32,197 nt of DNA, taken from Bryobacterales bacterium (GTDB lineage: Bacteria > Acidobacteriota > Terriglobia > Bryobacterales > Bryobacteraceae). Positions 22,420 through 29,710 of this stretch are shown in pieces. The stretch covers positions 1 to 32,197 of the forward strand of contig PMYB01000093.1 in assembly GCA_003170915.1 (NCBI GenBank), read 5' to 3'. The notes under the pieces were generated by a model that saw nothing but the letters and a program-made list of their open reading frames with translations, did not search any database and had not been told where the DNA came from. Every line of letters starts with the position of its first letter. Within the stretch, counting starts at the first letter, position 1. A program made the position numbers and the translations under genes.

Positions 22420-24447
22420 ATGAGAAAGCACCTAGCTAGTGCTCTATTCGCCCTAGCCCCTTTAGTCTTATTCAACATCGCATCCGCCGCCGACCACAGG
22501 GTCAAACCGCCCGTGGACTTTACCGCCACTCCCATGCTCAATGGCAGTACTACGTCCCTGGGAAAGACCGGTGTTGTGGTGAAAATCCAAAGCGCCGCCA
22601 TTGCCAAAGACGGCACAATCACCGTCCGTGCCACGATTATGGATTCCGACGGCTTCCCGCTAGACCGATTAGGCGTAGCCACCAAGGGTCCGGTCTCGAT
22701 GAGTTTTATCGCCGCCTATATTCCCGCCGGCCAGACCCAGTACGTGTCCTACACCACTAGCGTGGCTGCGGCCACGCTGAACACAAACCCCTCGCAGACC
22801 CAGGCGGCGAACGATTCCGGGGGCACCTTCGTCACCAATGCCATCGGTGACTACACGTATACTTTTAAGACCAAGGCGCCGGCCACCTTCGACGCCACCG
22901 TCACGCACTCCATCGGGGTCTCCGCCCAACGTAACCTGGCCGAGTTCGGCACATTCGATGAATGGAGCGAGACCTCCAACGACGTGTTCACTTTCGTTCC
23001 GAACGGCTCAGCGGTGAAGGTGACGCGCTCGGTGGTCACCACCGACGCCTGCAATCAATGCCACGACCCTCTGATCGGCCACGGCGGATCGCGTCTCAAG
23101 GTGGAACTGTGCATCATGTGCCACACGCCGCAAACCATCAATCCGGATACGAAGCTCACCCAGGATATGAAGGTGCTAATCCACAAAATCCACAGGGGAT
23201 CGAGTCTGCCCAGCGTCAAGGCCGGCACCCCTTACCGGATCTGGCATCGCGGCGCGTGGTCGGACTTCTCCGCTGTCGTCTTTCCGCAGGACATCCGGAA
23301 TTGCACCACATGTCACGCGGCGGCCGCCACCCAAGCCGACGCCTGGAAAACCAATCCGAGCGCCGCGGTGTGCGGTTCCTGCCACGATGACGTGAACTTC
23401 GCCACCGGCGCGAATCATGTCAACCTGCCGCAACCCGACGACAACATGTGCAAGAACTGCCACAGCTCGAACGCCGTCTCGGACTTCGATGCCTCGATTC
23501 CCGGCGCGCACCTCATCCCCGCGAACTCCACCTCGCTTCCCGGCCTGGTCACCAAGGTGCTGAAGGTCGATAACGCGACGCCGGGCAACGCGCCCACGGT
23601 CACGTTCAGTGTCATGGACAAATCCAACAACCCGGTCGACATTAGCAAAATCACCTCCATTCGCGTGGTTCTGAGCGGCCCCAACACCGACTACGAGACC
23701 GGCCCGGGCGCAATCCGCGCTTCCGAGAATCCCAACGCGACGAAGGGCACCAATGGTGTGTACGTCTACGCCATGACCAATAAGATCCCGGCTGGCGCGG
23801 TGGGCTCCTTTACGGTTTCCATCGAAGCCAGCAATACGGTCACGCTGCTTCCGAACACCGTGATCGCAACTCCAGCCGTCGACGCCGCCCAGCCCGTGGA
23901 GTTCTATTTCTCGGTGGACAAGAGCGCCACGGTAGCGCGGCGCCAGGTAGTGTCCACTGCGAAGTGCTCGGCCTGCCATATGACCCTGGGCGCAGGCTTC
24001 GTCCACGGCGGCACTCGCGGCGCCACCCAAGAGTGCGTCATCTGCCACAATCCTTCCCTGACGGATGGCACCTCGGGTGACAGTGTGAACCTCGCCTGGC
24101 AAATCCACAGCATCCACCGCGGCGAGAACCTGGTCAACCCGTACGTGCTGGGAACCACCAATTACCAGTCAGTGCTGTTCCCGGGCGACCTGCGGGATTG
24201 CGCCGCCTGCCACCTCGACAGCACGTATCTGGTGGAGAACGTCGGGGCCAAGGCATTGGTAGCCAGCCCGGGCGGCTTCACCAAGACTACGCCTCCGATC
24301 TCGGCTGCCTGCCAGGGTTGCCACGACGACATTGCGACCGCGTCCCACGCCTTGGCCAACACAACCATCCTGGGCGAGAGCTGCGCCGCCTGCCACAAAG
24401 CGGGCGAACCAGCCTCCGTGGACCGCGTCCACCAGCGGATCTTCTAA
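22420..24447 (+). CDS. OmcA/MtrC-family decahaem c-type cytochrome
   Basis: 675 residues from ATG 22420 with AGAGGTG five bases upstream. Sec signal peptide with cleavage near ASA-A (residues 21-24); no lipobox Cys. Ten CXXCH motifs occur in two groups of five: 211-215, 231-235, 295-299, 318-322, 344-348; and 516-520, 539-543, 594-598, 631-635, 655-659. Each group follows a beta-sandwich (25-200 and 370-505), giving the two-pentahaem, split beta-barrel layout of the OmcA/MtrC family. Both groups repeat the phrase IHxIHRG (255-260 and 563-568). Members of the family carry electrons to extracellular acceptors such as Fe(III) minerals. No outer-membrane porin or MtrA-type partner is in the window, so whether this one is surface-exposed, periplasmic or released is open. 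A strong hairpin 17 bases after the stop suggests it is transcribed alone. Confidence 0.92.
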   Translation: MRKHLASALFALAPLVLFNIASAADHRVKPPVDFTATPMLNGSTTSLGKTGVVVKIQSAAIAKDGTITVRATIMDSDGFPLDRLGVATKGPVSMSFIAAYIPAGQTQYVSYTTSVAAATLNTNPSQTQAANDSGGTFVTNAIGDYTYTFKTKAPATFDATVTHSIGVSAQRNLAEFGTFDEWSETSNDVFTFVPNGSAVKVTRSVVTTDACNQCHDPLIGHGGSRLKVELCIMCHTPQTINPDTKLTQDMKVLIHKIHRGSSLPSVKAGTPYRIWHRGAWSDFSAVVFPQDIRNCTTCHAAAATQADAWKTNPSAAVCGSCHDDVNFATGANHVNLPQPDDNMCKNCHSSNAVSDFDASIPGAHLIPANSTSLPGLVTKVLKVDNATPGNAPTVTFSVMDKSNNPVDISKITSIRVVLSGPNTDYETGPGAIRASENPNATKGTNGVYVYAMTNKIPAGAVGSFTVSIEASNTVTLLPNTVIATPAVDAAQPVEFYFSVDKSATVARRQVVSTAKCSACHMTLGAGFVHGGTRGATQECVICHNPSLTDGTSGDSVNLAWQIHSIHRGENLVNPYVLGTTNYQSVLFPGDLRDCAACHLDSTYLVENVGAKALVASPGGFTKTTPPISAACQGCHDDIATASHALANTTILGESCAACHKAGEPASVDRVHQRIF

Positions 24448-24464
24448 ACTTCCGAACACCTCCA

Positions 24465-24494
24465 GGGTCGCACGGTGGCATCATCGTGCGACCC
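24465..24494 (+). terminator. Strong hairpin after the decahaem cytochrome gene
   Basis: A perfect 10-bp stem, GGGTCGCACG (24465-24474) with CGTGCGACCC (24485-24494), and a 10-base loop. It is followed by GTCTTC, so the T tract is poor. Position 17 bases after the stop and lack of coding overlap support termination or transcript-end protection. Confidence 0.6.
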
Positions 24495-24576
24495 GTCTTC
24501 AGTCCAACTCTTCGACTTGCCACCTCTTGTCATCCGAGCGGCGGACGCACAGAATAGAGATTGGAAACAGGTAAGA

Positions 24577-24936
24577 ATGAGAGAAAGGTTTCGCCTGCTC
24601 GGTGTGCTCGTCGTAGTCGCGGGGATGGCGCCGCGGGCCGCGTTGGCCGAAGTGAAGGTCGTGACATCCGGGCCGGTGGAACTGCGGTTCACCTTCCCCG
24701 GCATGCGCGGCGCGGATAGCGTCACGCTTGATCGTTTCCTTCTCAACGGCCAGCTCGTCACCGCCGCCAACCAGTTCCAGGTGCGGCAGCTTACCGCGGG
24801 CGTGAACGAGATTACGGCTCAATCGTCGGCCGCGGGCGATTGGGAATTCGACCTCGCCGACCAGATGGGAATGGGCGCCTCTTACCGGTCGATCCGGACC
24901 ATGATTCTGTCGAGAGCGTCGCGGTCGATCGGATAA
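24577..24936 (+). CDS. Small secreted protein of unknown function
   Basis: 119 residues from ATG 24577 (AGGTAAG just upstream). Residues 1-24 are a clear Sec signal (FRLLGVLVVVAGMAPRAALA). The mature part (VELRFTFPGMRGADSVTLDR and LTAGVNEITAQ) resembles a small beta-sandwich; no family recognised. The last 18 codons overlap the 3' end of the convergent enolase-family gene by 55 bases and simply read its antisense, so the original C-terminus may have been lost. It may be associated with the decahaem gene just upstream, but a strong hairpin separates them. Confidence 0.55.
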   Translation: MRERFRLLGVLVVVAGMAPRAALAEVKVVTSGPVELRFTFPGMRGADSVTLDRFLLNGQLVTAANQFQVRQLTAGVNEITAQSSAAGDWEFDLADQMGMGASYRSIRTMILSRASRSIG

Positions 24937-26033
24937 CCCAGTCCCGGCTCGGTCGGCGCGTTGACGTAACCGTCCTTGTCCACCCGAAACTTGTCCTTGT
25001 GGTAGACGCGGTCCACGTATTCCATCGGCCAGGGCATCTCGAACCAGTAGTCGTTGTTGGCCGCCAGTTCGAGCTGGAAGTGCACCGCCAGGTCCATCGG
25101 GTTGCCCCAGTTGTGCGGCTGGCATTCCATGCCGAAAGCTTCCGCCAGTTGGCACACTCGCACGCCGCCCGTGATCCCGCCGACGTTGTCCGCGATAAGC
25201 CGCGCGATATCCAGCGCGTCCCGCTTGATGTAGTCGGCGAAGCCGTTGATGTTCATGATGAACTCGCCGATGTTGATGGGAACATCCAGCGACCGGGCCA
25301 GTACGATGAGGCCTTCAATATCGGTGGTGGGGATTGGGTCTTCGAATGCGATGTAGCCCTGATCCTCCAGTAGCCGTCCGACTTTCAGCGCCGAGTAAAC
25401 GTTGTAGCCTTGGACCGGGTCGAACATGAGCGGGTAATCGTCGCCGACGGCCTTGCGGACCTGCCGGATCTCCTCCATGTGGCCCACGTAGCTGGCGCGC
25501 GGCCGGGCGTTCGCCGACTGCCCTCCGCCGGGGTGGATCTTGTAACCCCTGATACCCGCTGCTCTTGCCTTCAGAACGTCGGGAGCGAAATCCTCGACAA
25601 AGGGCAGGTGCTGCGAGCTGGCGTAGGCCATCACGCGGGTCTTGGTGCCGCCCAGGAGCTGGTAGATGGGCCGGTTCACCGCCTTGCCGAGGATGTCCCA
25701 CAGACAGACGTCGATGATGGAGTCGTGCTGGATAACCCCCTCCTGCCCGCCCATGCCGCCCATGCCGCCGGCGGGAGCAGCAGCGGCCGGAGCCGCGGCT
25801 GCCGCGCCGCGTCCACCACCAGCTTGGCCGGCGCCTCCGGGCGGAGGTCCTGCAAAACCAGCGCGGCCGGAATCGAGCGATCCATAAGCGCTGAAACGCC
25901 GCGTGTTGGGAACGCGGGTGATCGAAGTCACGTCGAGGGCGCTCTTGCCGAGTACCCGGCGCTTGGCATATTCCAGGGCGGCGAACGCGGAAGCGCCAAA
26001 CAGACTGCGACGCGATAATCCTCGTTTTGACAC
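24882..26033 (-). CDS. Tat-exported enolase-superfamily protein (mandelate racemase/galactonate dehydratase-like) with an abnormal N-terminus
   Basis: 383 residues from GTG 26033; AGGAGA lies 5-6 bases upstream. The N-terminus looks like a Tat signal (SRRSLFGASAFAAL). The catalytic barrel is complete: Lys165 in YKIHP, metal ligands Asp205 (MFDPVQGY), Glu231 (AFEDPIP) and Glu257 (NIGEFIMN), and His307 in QPHNWG, the pattern of acid-sugar dehydratases. The capping domain, normally about 100 residues before the segment HDSIIDVCLWDILGKAVNRP, is nearly absent: residues 58-100 are a Gly/Ala/Pro run with GGMGGMGG. The cap usually closes the active site and sets specificity, so activity and substrate are uncertain. 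The C-terminus overlaps the convergent small gene. Confidence 0.82.
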   Translation of the reverse strand: MSKRGLSRRSLFGASAFAALEYAKRRVLGKSALDVTSITRVPNTRRFSAYGSLDSGRAGFAGPPPGGAGQAGGGRGAAAAAPAAAAPAGGMGGMGGQEGVIQHDSIIDVCLWDILGKAVNRPIYQLLGGTKTRVMAYASSQHLPFVEDFAPDVLKARAAGIRGYKIHPGGGQSANARPRASYVGHMEEIRQVRKAVGDDYPLMFDPVQGYNVYSALKVGRLLEDQGYIAFEDPIPTTDIEGLIVLARSLDVPINIGEFIMNINGFADYIKRDALDIARLIADNVGGITGGVRVCQLAEAFGMECQPHNWGNPMDLAVHFQLELAANNDYWFEMPWPMEYVDRVYHKDKFRVDKDGYVNAPTEPGLGYPIDRDALDRIMVRIDR

Positions 26034-26200
26034 AGGATTCTCCTGTATGAATTGGTTCAGCTACTCAGCCCGGAGCTGATGGGTTCCAATAATACACCAG
26101 TCCGCCGCTCCCTGACCGGCGTTGGAGCGTCAGACTGGCGTGCCTGTGCAGTCCACCGCCGTAGCTGTCAAGCAAGGCCGGGCCGCCCTGGATGCACCAT
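26034..26200. other. Intergenic gap with no recognised feature
   Basis: 167 bases between the enolase-family gene start and the RACo-like gene stop. TATTAT near 26086-26091 on the minus strand could be a -10 box for the enolase-family gene, but no -35 box is clear. No RNA gene, repeat or convincing terminator was found. Confidence 0.35.
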
Positions 26201-27838
26201 TCAGTTCGTTCCCACGCGCAGCAACTCGGGGCTGGTATGGGGAAGAAAGCTGGCGCCGACGAACTCATCCATGTAGCGGGGCAGGTCGGCCAGATCGACG
26301 TAGGTAACTCTGCCCAGGTAGCTGGCGATCTCCGCGAAGAACTGGCGCGAGAGCAAGCCGAGGGCGGCGCCTTCGAGAGAACCGTTGTCCACGTAGCCAT
26401 AACGGCCCAGCGGCAGGGAGGGCAGCAGCCCGATTCCCAGCGCCGCCGGCAGATTGAGGAAGCGACCGAAATTGCCGGAGACGATGGCCCGGTCGATGGT
26501 GTGCGGGTCAGGCCCCAACGCGTCCAGCAGCGAGCGTATGCCGGCGAAGACCGCCGCTTTCGCTCGAATCAGGCTCGCCAGGTCTCTCTCCCAAAGCGCC
26601 ACTTTTCCGTCTTCGGAGAGGGCCAGGGCCGTTCCCCACTTGCCTTCGACGCGCCGGCCGGCCGGCAGGCGACCAGTGAATTGGCCGCTGCGGTCAATCC
26701 AACCCGCGCGGAACAAGGCGTCCGTCAGAGCGATCAGCCCGGAGCCGCACACACCGCGAACCCGGCCTCCGCCAATGACGGAGAGTTGAACCGCGCCGGT
26801 TTCGGCATTGACGGATGCGCCATCCACCGCGCCGCGATCCGCCCGCATGCCGCACCGGATTCCGCCGCCTTCGAAAGCCGGGCCGGCGCTACAGGCGCAC
26901 GCCAGCGCGAAGTCGGCTCCGCCCAGGACGATTTCGCCGTTGGTTCCCAGGTCCACGTAGAGGGACATGCCTTCCGGGGAGCGCGAGAAGCCGGCGCGCA
27001 CCGCGCCTGCCACGATGTCGCCGCCGACCCAGCCGCCCGCGGCGGGCACGGTGTAGACGGGGGTGCGATCCCCACCCGGCCACCCGAGCTCCGAAGCGTC
27101 GACGGGCGGGAAGGCCAGCGCGCACGGCTGGGAAGGGACGCGGCGAATCCCGGAAGGATCGGCCGCCAGCAGGAGGTGAATCATGGTCACATTGCCCGCC
27201 ACCACGTATGCGCGGATTCGGCCGAGGCCGGCGTGCCCGGCAGCCGCCTCGGCGATCATCGAACCGATTGCGCCGCGCACGGAGGAGGCCAGTTCTCCCA
27301 GGAAGCCTTTCTCGGCCGCGACGATTCGGGAGATGACGTCCGCGCCTCTGGGGATCTGCGGATTGTAAGCGCCGGCTTCACCGGTTATGAGACCGTCGGA
27401 AAGCCGGATCAGCAGGAGCCGCAAGGTGGTGGTGCCGATATCCAGTGCGACACCCAGGTCCTCTGCGCCATGGGATTCGACGATCGGGTCGAGTTTTAGA
27501 GGCCAGGGCGCCCAGGCCTGGAGCGGCGCCAACCCGGTGTTCCGGTCCCTGGAGATGAGTTTGGGAAGCTGCGCTTCGCCGAGCGGCAAGACCGAGAGCG
27601 GACCGTGGACCGGCGTGAGGCAGGCGAGCACATGGGGGAATCCGGCTTCCCGCTGAAGAATGCGGTATTCGGGGACCTCGCCGCGCAGGATTCGCACCAG
27701 GCACCGGCCGCAGGCGCCGCGGCCGCCGCATTCCGCGCCGATCGGCTCGGCGGCAAGTTCAGCCGCGTGGAGGATGGTGGCGCCGTCGGGAACGAGTGTG
27801 GACCGTCCGGAGGGAGAGAAAGTGACTTGGTGGGCCAT
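26201..27838 (-). CDS. RACo-like 2Fe-2S ferredoxin/ASKHA ATPase (corrinoid-protein activator family, DUF4445)
   Basis: 545 residues from ATG 27838, directly abutting the response regulator stop. N-terminal 2Fe-2S ferredoxin domain with C37-x5-C43-x2-C46 and C73 (ECGGRGACGRCLVRI ... LACL). A linker follows, then an ASKHA ATPase domain with VALDIGTTTLRLLLIR (phosphate 1), VVAGNVTMIHLLL, YVDLGTNGEIVLGG, CSAGPAFEGGGIRCGM and SGNFGRFLNLPAALGIGLLP. This layout is that of reductive activators of corrinoid proteins, which use ATP to reduce Co(II) to Co(I). No corrinoid protein or methyltransferase is in the window. The gene sits in a signalling operon, so its partner is elsewhere or its role differs. 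The 26034-26200 gap downstream holds nothing I can support. Confidence 0.85.
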   Translation of the reverse strand: MAHQVTFSPSGRSTLVPDGATILHAAELAAEPIGAECGGRGACGRCLVRILRGEVPEYRILQREAGFPHVLACLTPVHGPLSVLPLGEAQLPKLISRDRNTGLAPLQAWAPWPLKLDPIVESHGAEDLGVALDIGTTTLRLLLIRLSDGLITGEAGAYNPQIPRGADVISRIVAAEKGFLGELASSVRGAIGSMIAEAAAGHAGLGRIRAYVVAGNVTMIHLLLAADPSGIRRVPSQPCALAFPPVDASELGWPGGDRTPVYTVPAAGGWVGGDIVAGAVRAGFSRSPEGMSLYVDLGTNGEIVLGGADFALACACSAGPAFEGGGIRCGMRADRGAVDGASVNAETGAVQLSVIGGGRVRGVCGSGLIALTDALFRAGWIDRSGQFTGRLPAGRRVEGKWGTALALSEDGKVALWERDLASLIRAKAAVFAGIRSLLDALGPDPHTIDRAIVSGNFGRFLNLPAALGIGLLPSLPLGRYGYVDNGSLEGAALGLLSRQFFAEIASYLGRVTYVDLADLPRYMDEFVGASFLPHTSPELLRVGTN

Positions 27839-28414
27839 TCATGTTTCGGATTCCGGAACAGCGGCAAAAAGGCTCTCCGCCAGTTTCTCGGCCGTGATCA
27901 GAGTACTCCTGGCTTGCATCGGCAGTCCATCCATTTGCGTCGTAATACGAATGAGCGCCAAGAGGCTTTGTCGCATCGCTTCGACTTGGGCGGTTGACGC
28001 GGACGGCGTCCGGCAGTTCGAAACTCCCGGCTCCCCGCCGACGACCATATGGATCGCCTTCGCAGCGACAGCTTGTGCGCCCTCCGTCTTTAGCAGATAA
28101 GCGGACGCTCCCAGGTCGAGGGCCCGTTTCCGAAACTCCGTATCCACGTTACCGGACATCAGCACGACCAGTGTATCGAACAGTTTAGCACTTGCCTTGA
28201 TGTGGCGGACCAGCTCGATGCCGTTCACCTCTGGCATCATGAAGTCCGCCAGAACCAAATCCAGAGGCTCGGACTCGAACAGAATCTCCAGGGCTTCAGC
28301 CCCGTTCGACGCCAGGATTACATCGAAGTTGGCTTTCGCAAAACAAAGCTGAAGCAACTCAAGGAAGGGTGCGTCGTCATCCACGATCAGAACTCGTCTT
28401 CGAGACATGGTCAT
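27839..28414 (-). CDS. Stand-alone receiver-domain response regulator
   Basis: 191 residues. Receiver domain with acidic triplet VDDD (11-14), phospho-acceptor Asp57 (LADFMMPEVNG), Ser at the switch (LMSGN) and Lys109 (LLKTEG). No DNA-binding domain follows; the last 60 residues are helical (AQVEAMRQSLLALIRIT and STLITAEKLAESL). It probably relays signals by protein contact. It starts 4 bases after the hybrid kinase stop and runs straight into the RACo-like gene (TGAATG), so the three are one operon. An ATG two codons downstream is an alternative start. Confidence 0.9.
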   Translation of the reverse strand: MTMSRRRVLIVDDDAPFLELLQLCFAKANFDVILASNGAEALEILFESEPLDLVLADFMMPEVNGIELVRHIKASAKLFDTLVVLMSGNVDTEFRKRALDLGASAYLLKTEGAQAVAAKAIHMVVGGEPGVSNCRTPSASTAQVEAMRQSLLALIRITTQMDGLPMQARSTLITAEKLAESLFAAVPESET

Positions 28415-28418
28415 TTAC

Positions 28419-29675
28419 CTAACTTGCATTCACACCAGGCAACTCAAAATAGAAAGTCGCCCCAGAACCTTCCTCGCCTTCGGCCCAAATCCGGCCTCCG
28501 TGACGCTTCACAATCCGGTTTACGGTGGCCAGTCCGACTCCGGTCCCTTCGAACTCGTGAGCCGAGGACAACCGCTGAAAGGGCTGGAATATCTTGTCGC
28601 GGTCGCCCGTTTTGAAACCGATTCCGTTGTCACGGACGAAGTACACCGGTACGCCGGCGGTGGTCTCGACGCCAAACTCAATTCGCGCCGCCTCAGCCCG
28701 CCGGGTGAACTTGAAGGCGTTCTCCAGCAGGTTCCGCAGTGCCACGGTGAGCAACCGGAGGTCGCCGCGGGCCGCAACCCCTCCCGCGATCTCCCATTGA
28801 ACCGCCCGCTCCGGCGCCGCGGCCCGAAGCCCGCCGGCGATTTCACCCGCGATGGCACTCAGGTCCACCGTCTCGATCTTGATATCGCAGTGACTGCCGC
28901 GAGCCAGCTCCAGCAGATCGCGGATCAGTTGACCCATGCGCTGGGACGCGGAATCGATGCGGTCCAGGCAGACCAATCCCCGCTCGCCCAGCACAAGGCC
29001 GCACTCGTCCCTCAGGGCGCGGCTGAAACTCGTGATGTGGGCCAGCGGTCCGTTGAGGTCGTGGGAAACGGTGAAGCTGAACGCCTCCAGTTCGGCGTTC
29101 AACTCGGACAGGGCTTCGACGCGGGTCTTCAGCGCCCGGTTCAAGCGGAGGATCTCCTGCTCCGCCTGGCGCTCTCCGGCCATCACCTCCCGCAGCTCTC
29201 CATTCCGCTCCTCGAGCATTTCGGTGTAGCGCTTGACCTTGTCGGCCTGCCGGGCCATCCGAATAAACACCGCCACTTTGGCGCGGAGGATCTCCGGCGC
29301 CACCGGCGTCAGCAAGTAGTCCACCGCTCCCAGCTCGTAGCCTTTGAGCAGACTCTCCTCGCTGCCCGCGGCGGTGAGGAAAATGATCGGAGTGTGGCGC
29401 GAGCGGCGCAAGCGGCGGATCTGGAAGGCCAGCTCAAAGCCGTCCATTCCCGGCATCATCACGTCCAGCAGAATCACGCCGAAATCCTCGCGCAGCAGGT
29501 GGTCCACGGCTTCGACCGCCGAGGTTGTAGCCACCAGGTCCTCACCCAGATCCCCTAGCGCGGCCCGCGTCGCGAACAGGTTGTCGGGCCGGTCATCGAC
29601 CATGAGAATTCTGACCCGCGCCAGGACGGATCCGTTCTCGGCAGGTGAATCAAATCGCACAGCCGGTGTACCCAT
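28419..29675 (-). CDS. Receiver-histidine kinase (phytochrome/bacteriophytochrome-type HisKA)
   Basis: 418 residues from ATG 29675; AAGGAAG is 7 bases upstream. An N-terminal receiver (LMVDDRPDN; phospho-acceptor Asp71 in LLDVMMPGMDGF) is followed by a coiled coil (144-198) and a kinase core: HisKA SFTVSHDLNGPLAHI (His205), HATPase N box LLENAFKFT, DNGIGF and GTGVGLATVNRIV. In the receiver the conserved Lys before the Pro is Thr123 (YLLTPV), which may weaken phosphorylation-dependent switching. No membrane segment, so a cytosolic kinase that receives a signal through its receiver, perhaps from the large hybrid kinase upstream. Confidence 0.92.
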   Translation of the reverse strand: MGTPAVRFDSPAENGSVLARVRILMVDDRPDNLFATRAALGDLGEDLVATTSAVEAVDHLLREDFGVILLDVMMPGMDGFELAFQIRRLRRSRHTPIIFLTAAGSEESLLKGYELGAVDYLLTPVAPEILRAKVAVFIRMARQADKVKRYTEMLEERNGELREVMAGERQAEQEILRLNRALKTRVEALSELNAELEAFSFTVSHDLNGPLAHITSFSRALRDECGLVLGERGLVCLDRIDSASQRMGQLIRDLLELARGSHCDIKIETVDLSAIAGEIAGGLRAAAPERAVQWEIAGGVAARGDLRLLTVALRNLLENAFKFTRRAEAARIEFGVETTAGVPVYFVRDNGIGFKTGDRDKIFQPFQRLSSAHEFEGTGVGLATVNRIVKRHGGRIWAEGEEGSGATFYFELPGVNAS

Positions 29676-29710
29676 CGAATTTCTTCCTTTCCCTCTTCAA
29701 GAGCCGCCAG

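Noticed and set aside
26192-27499. 435-codon plus-strand ORF
   Set aside because: Antisense of the RACo-like gene, which carries a full set of family motifs.
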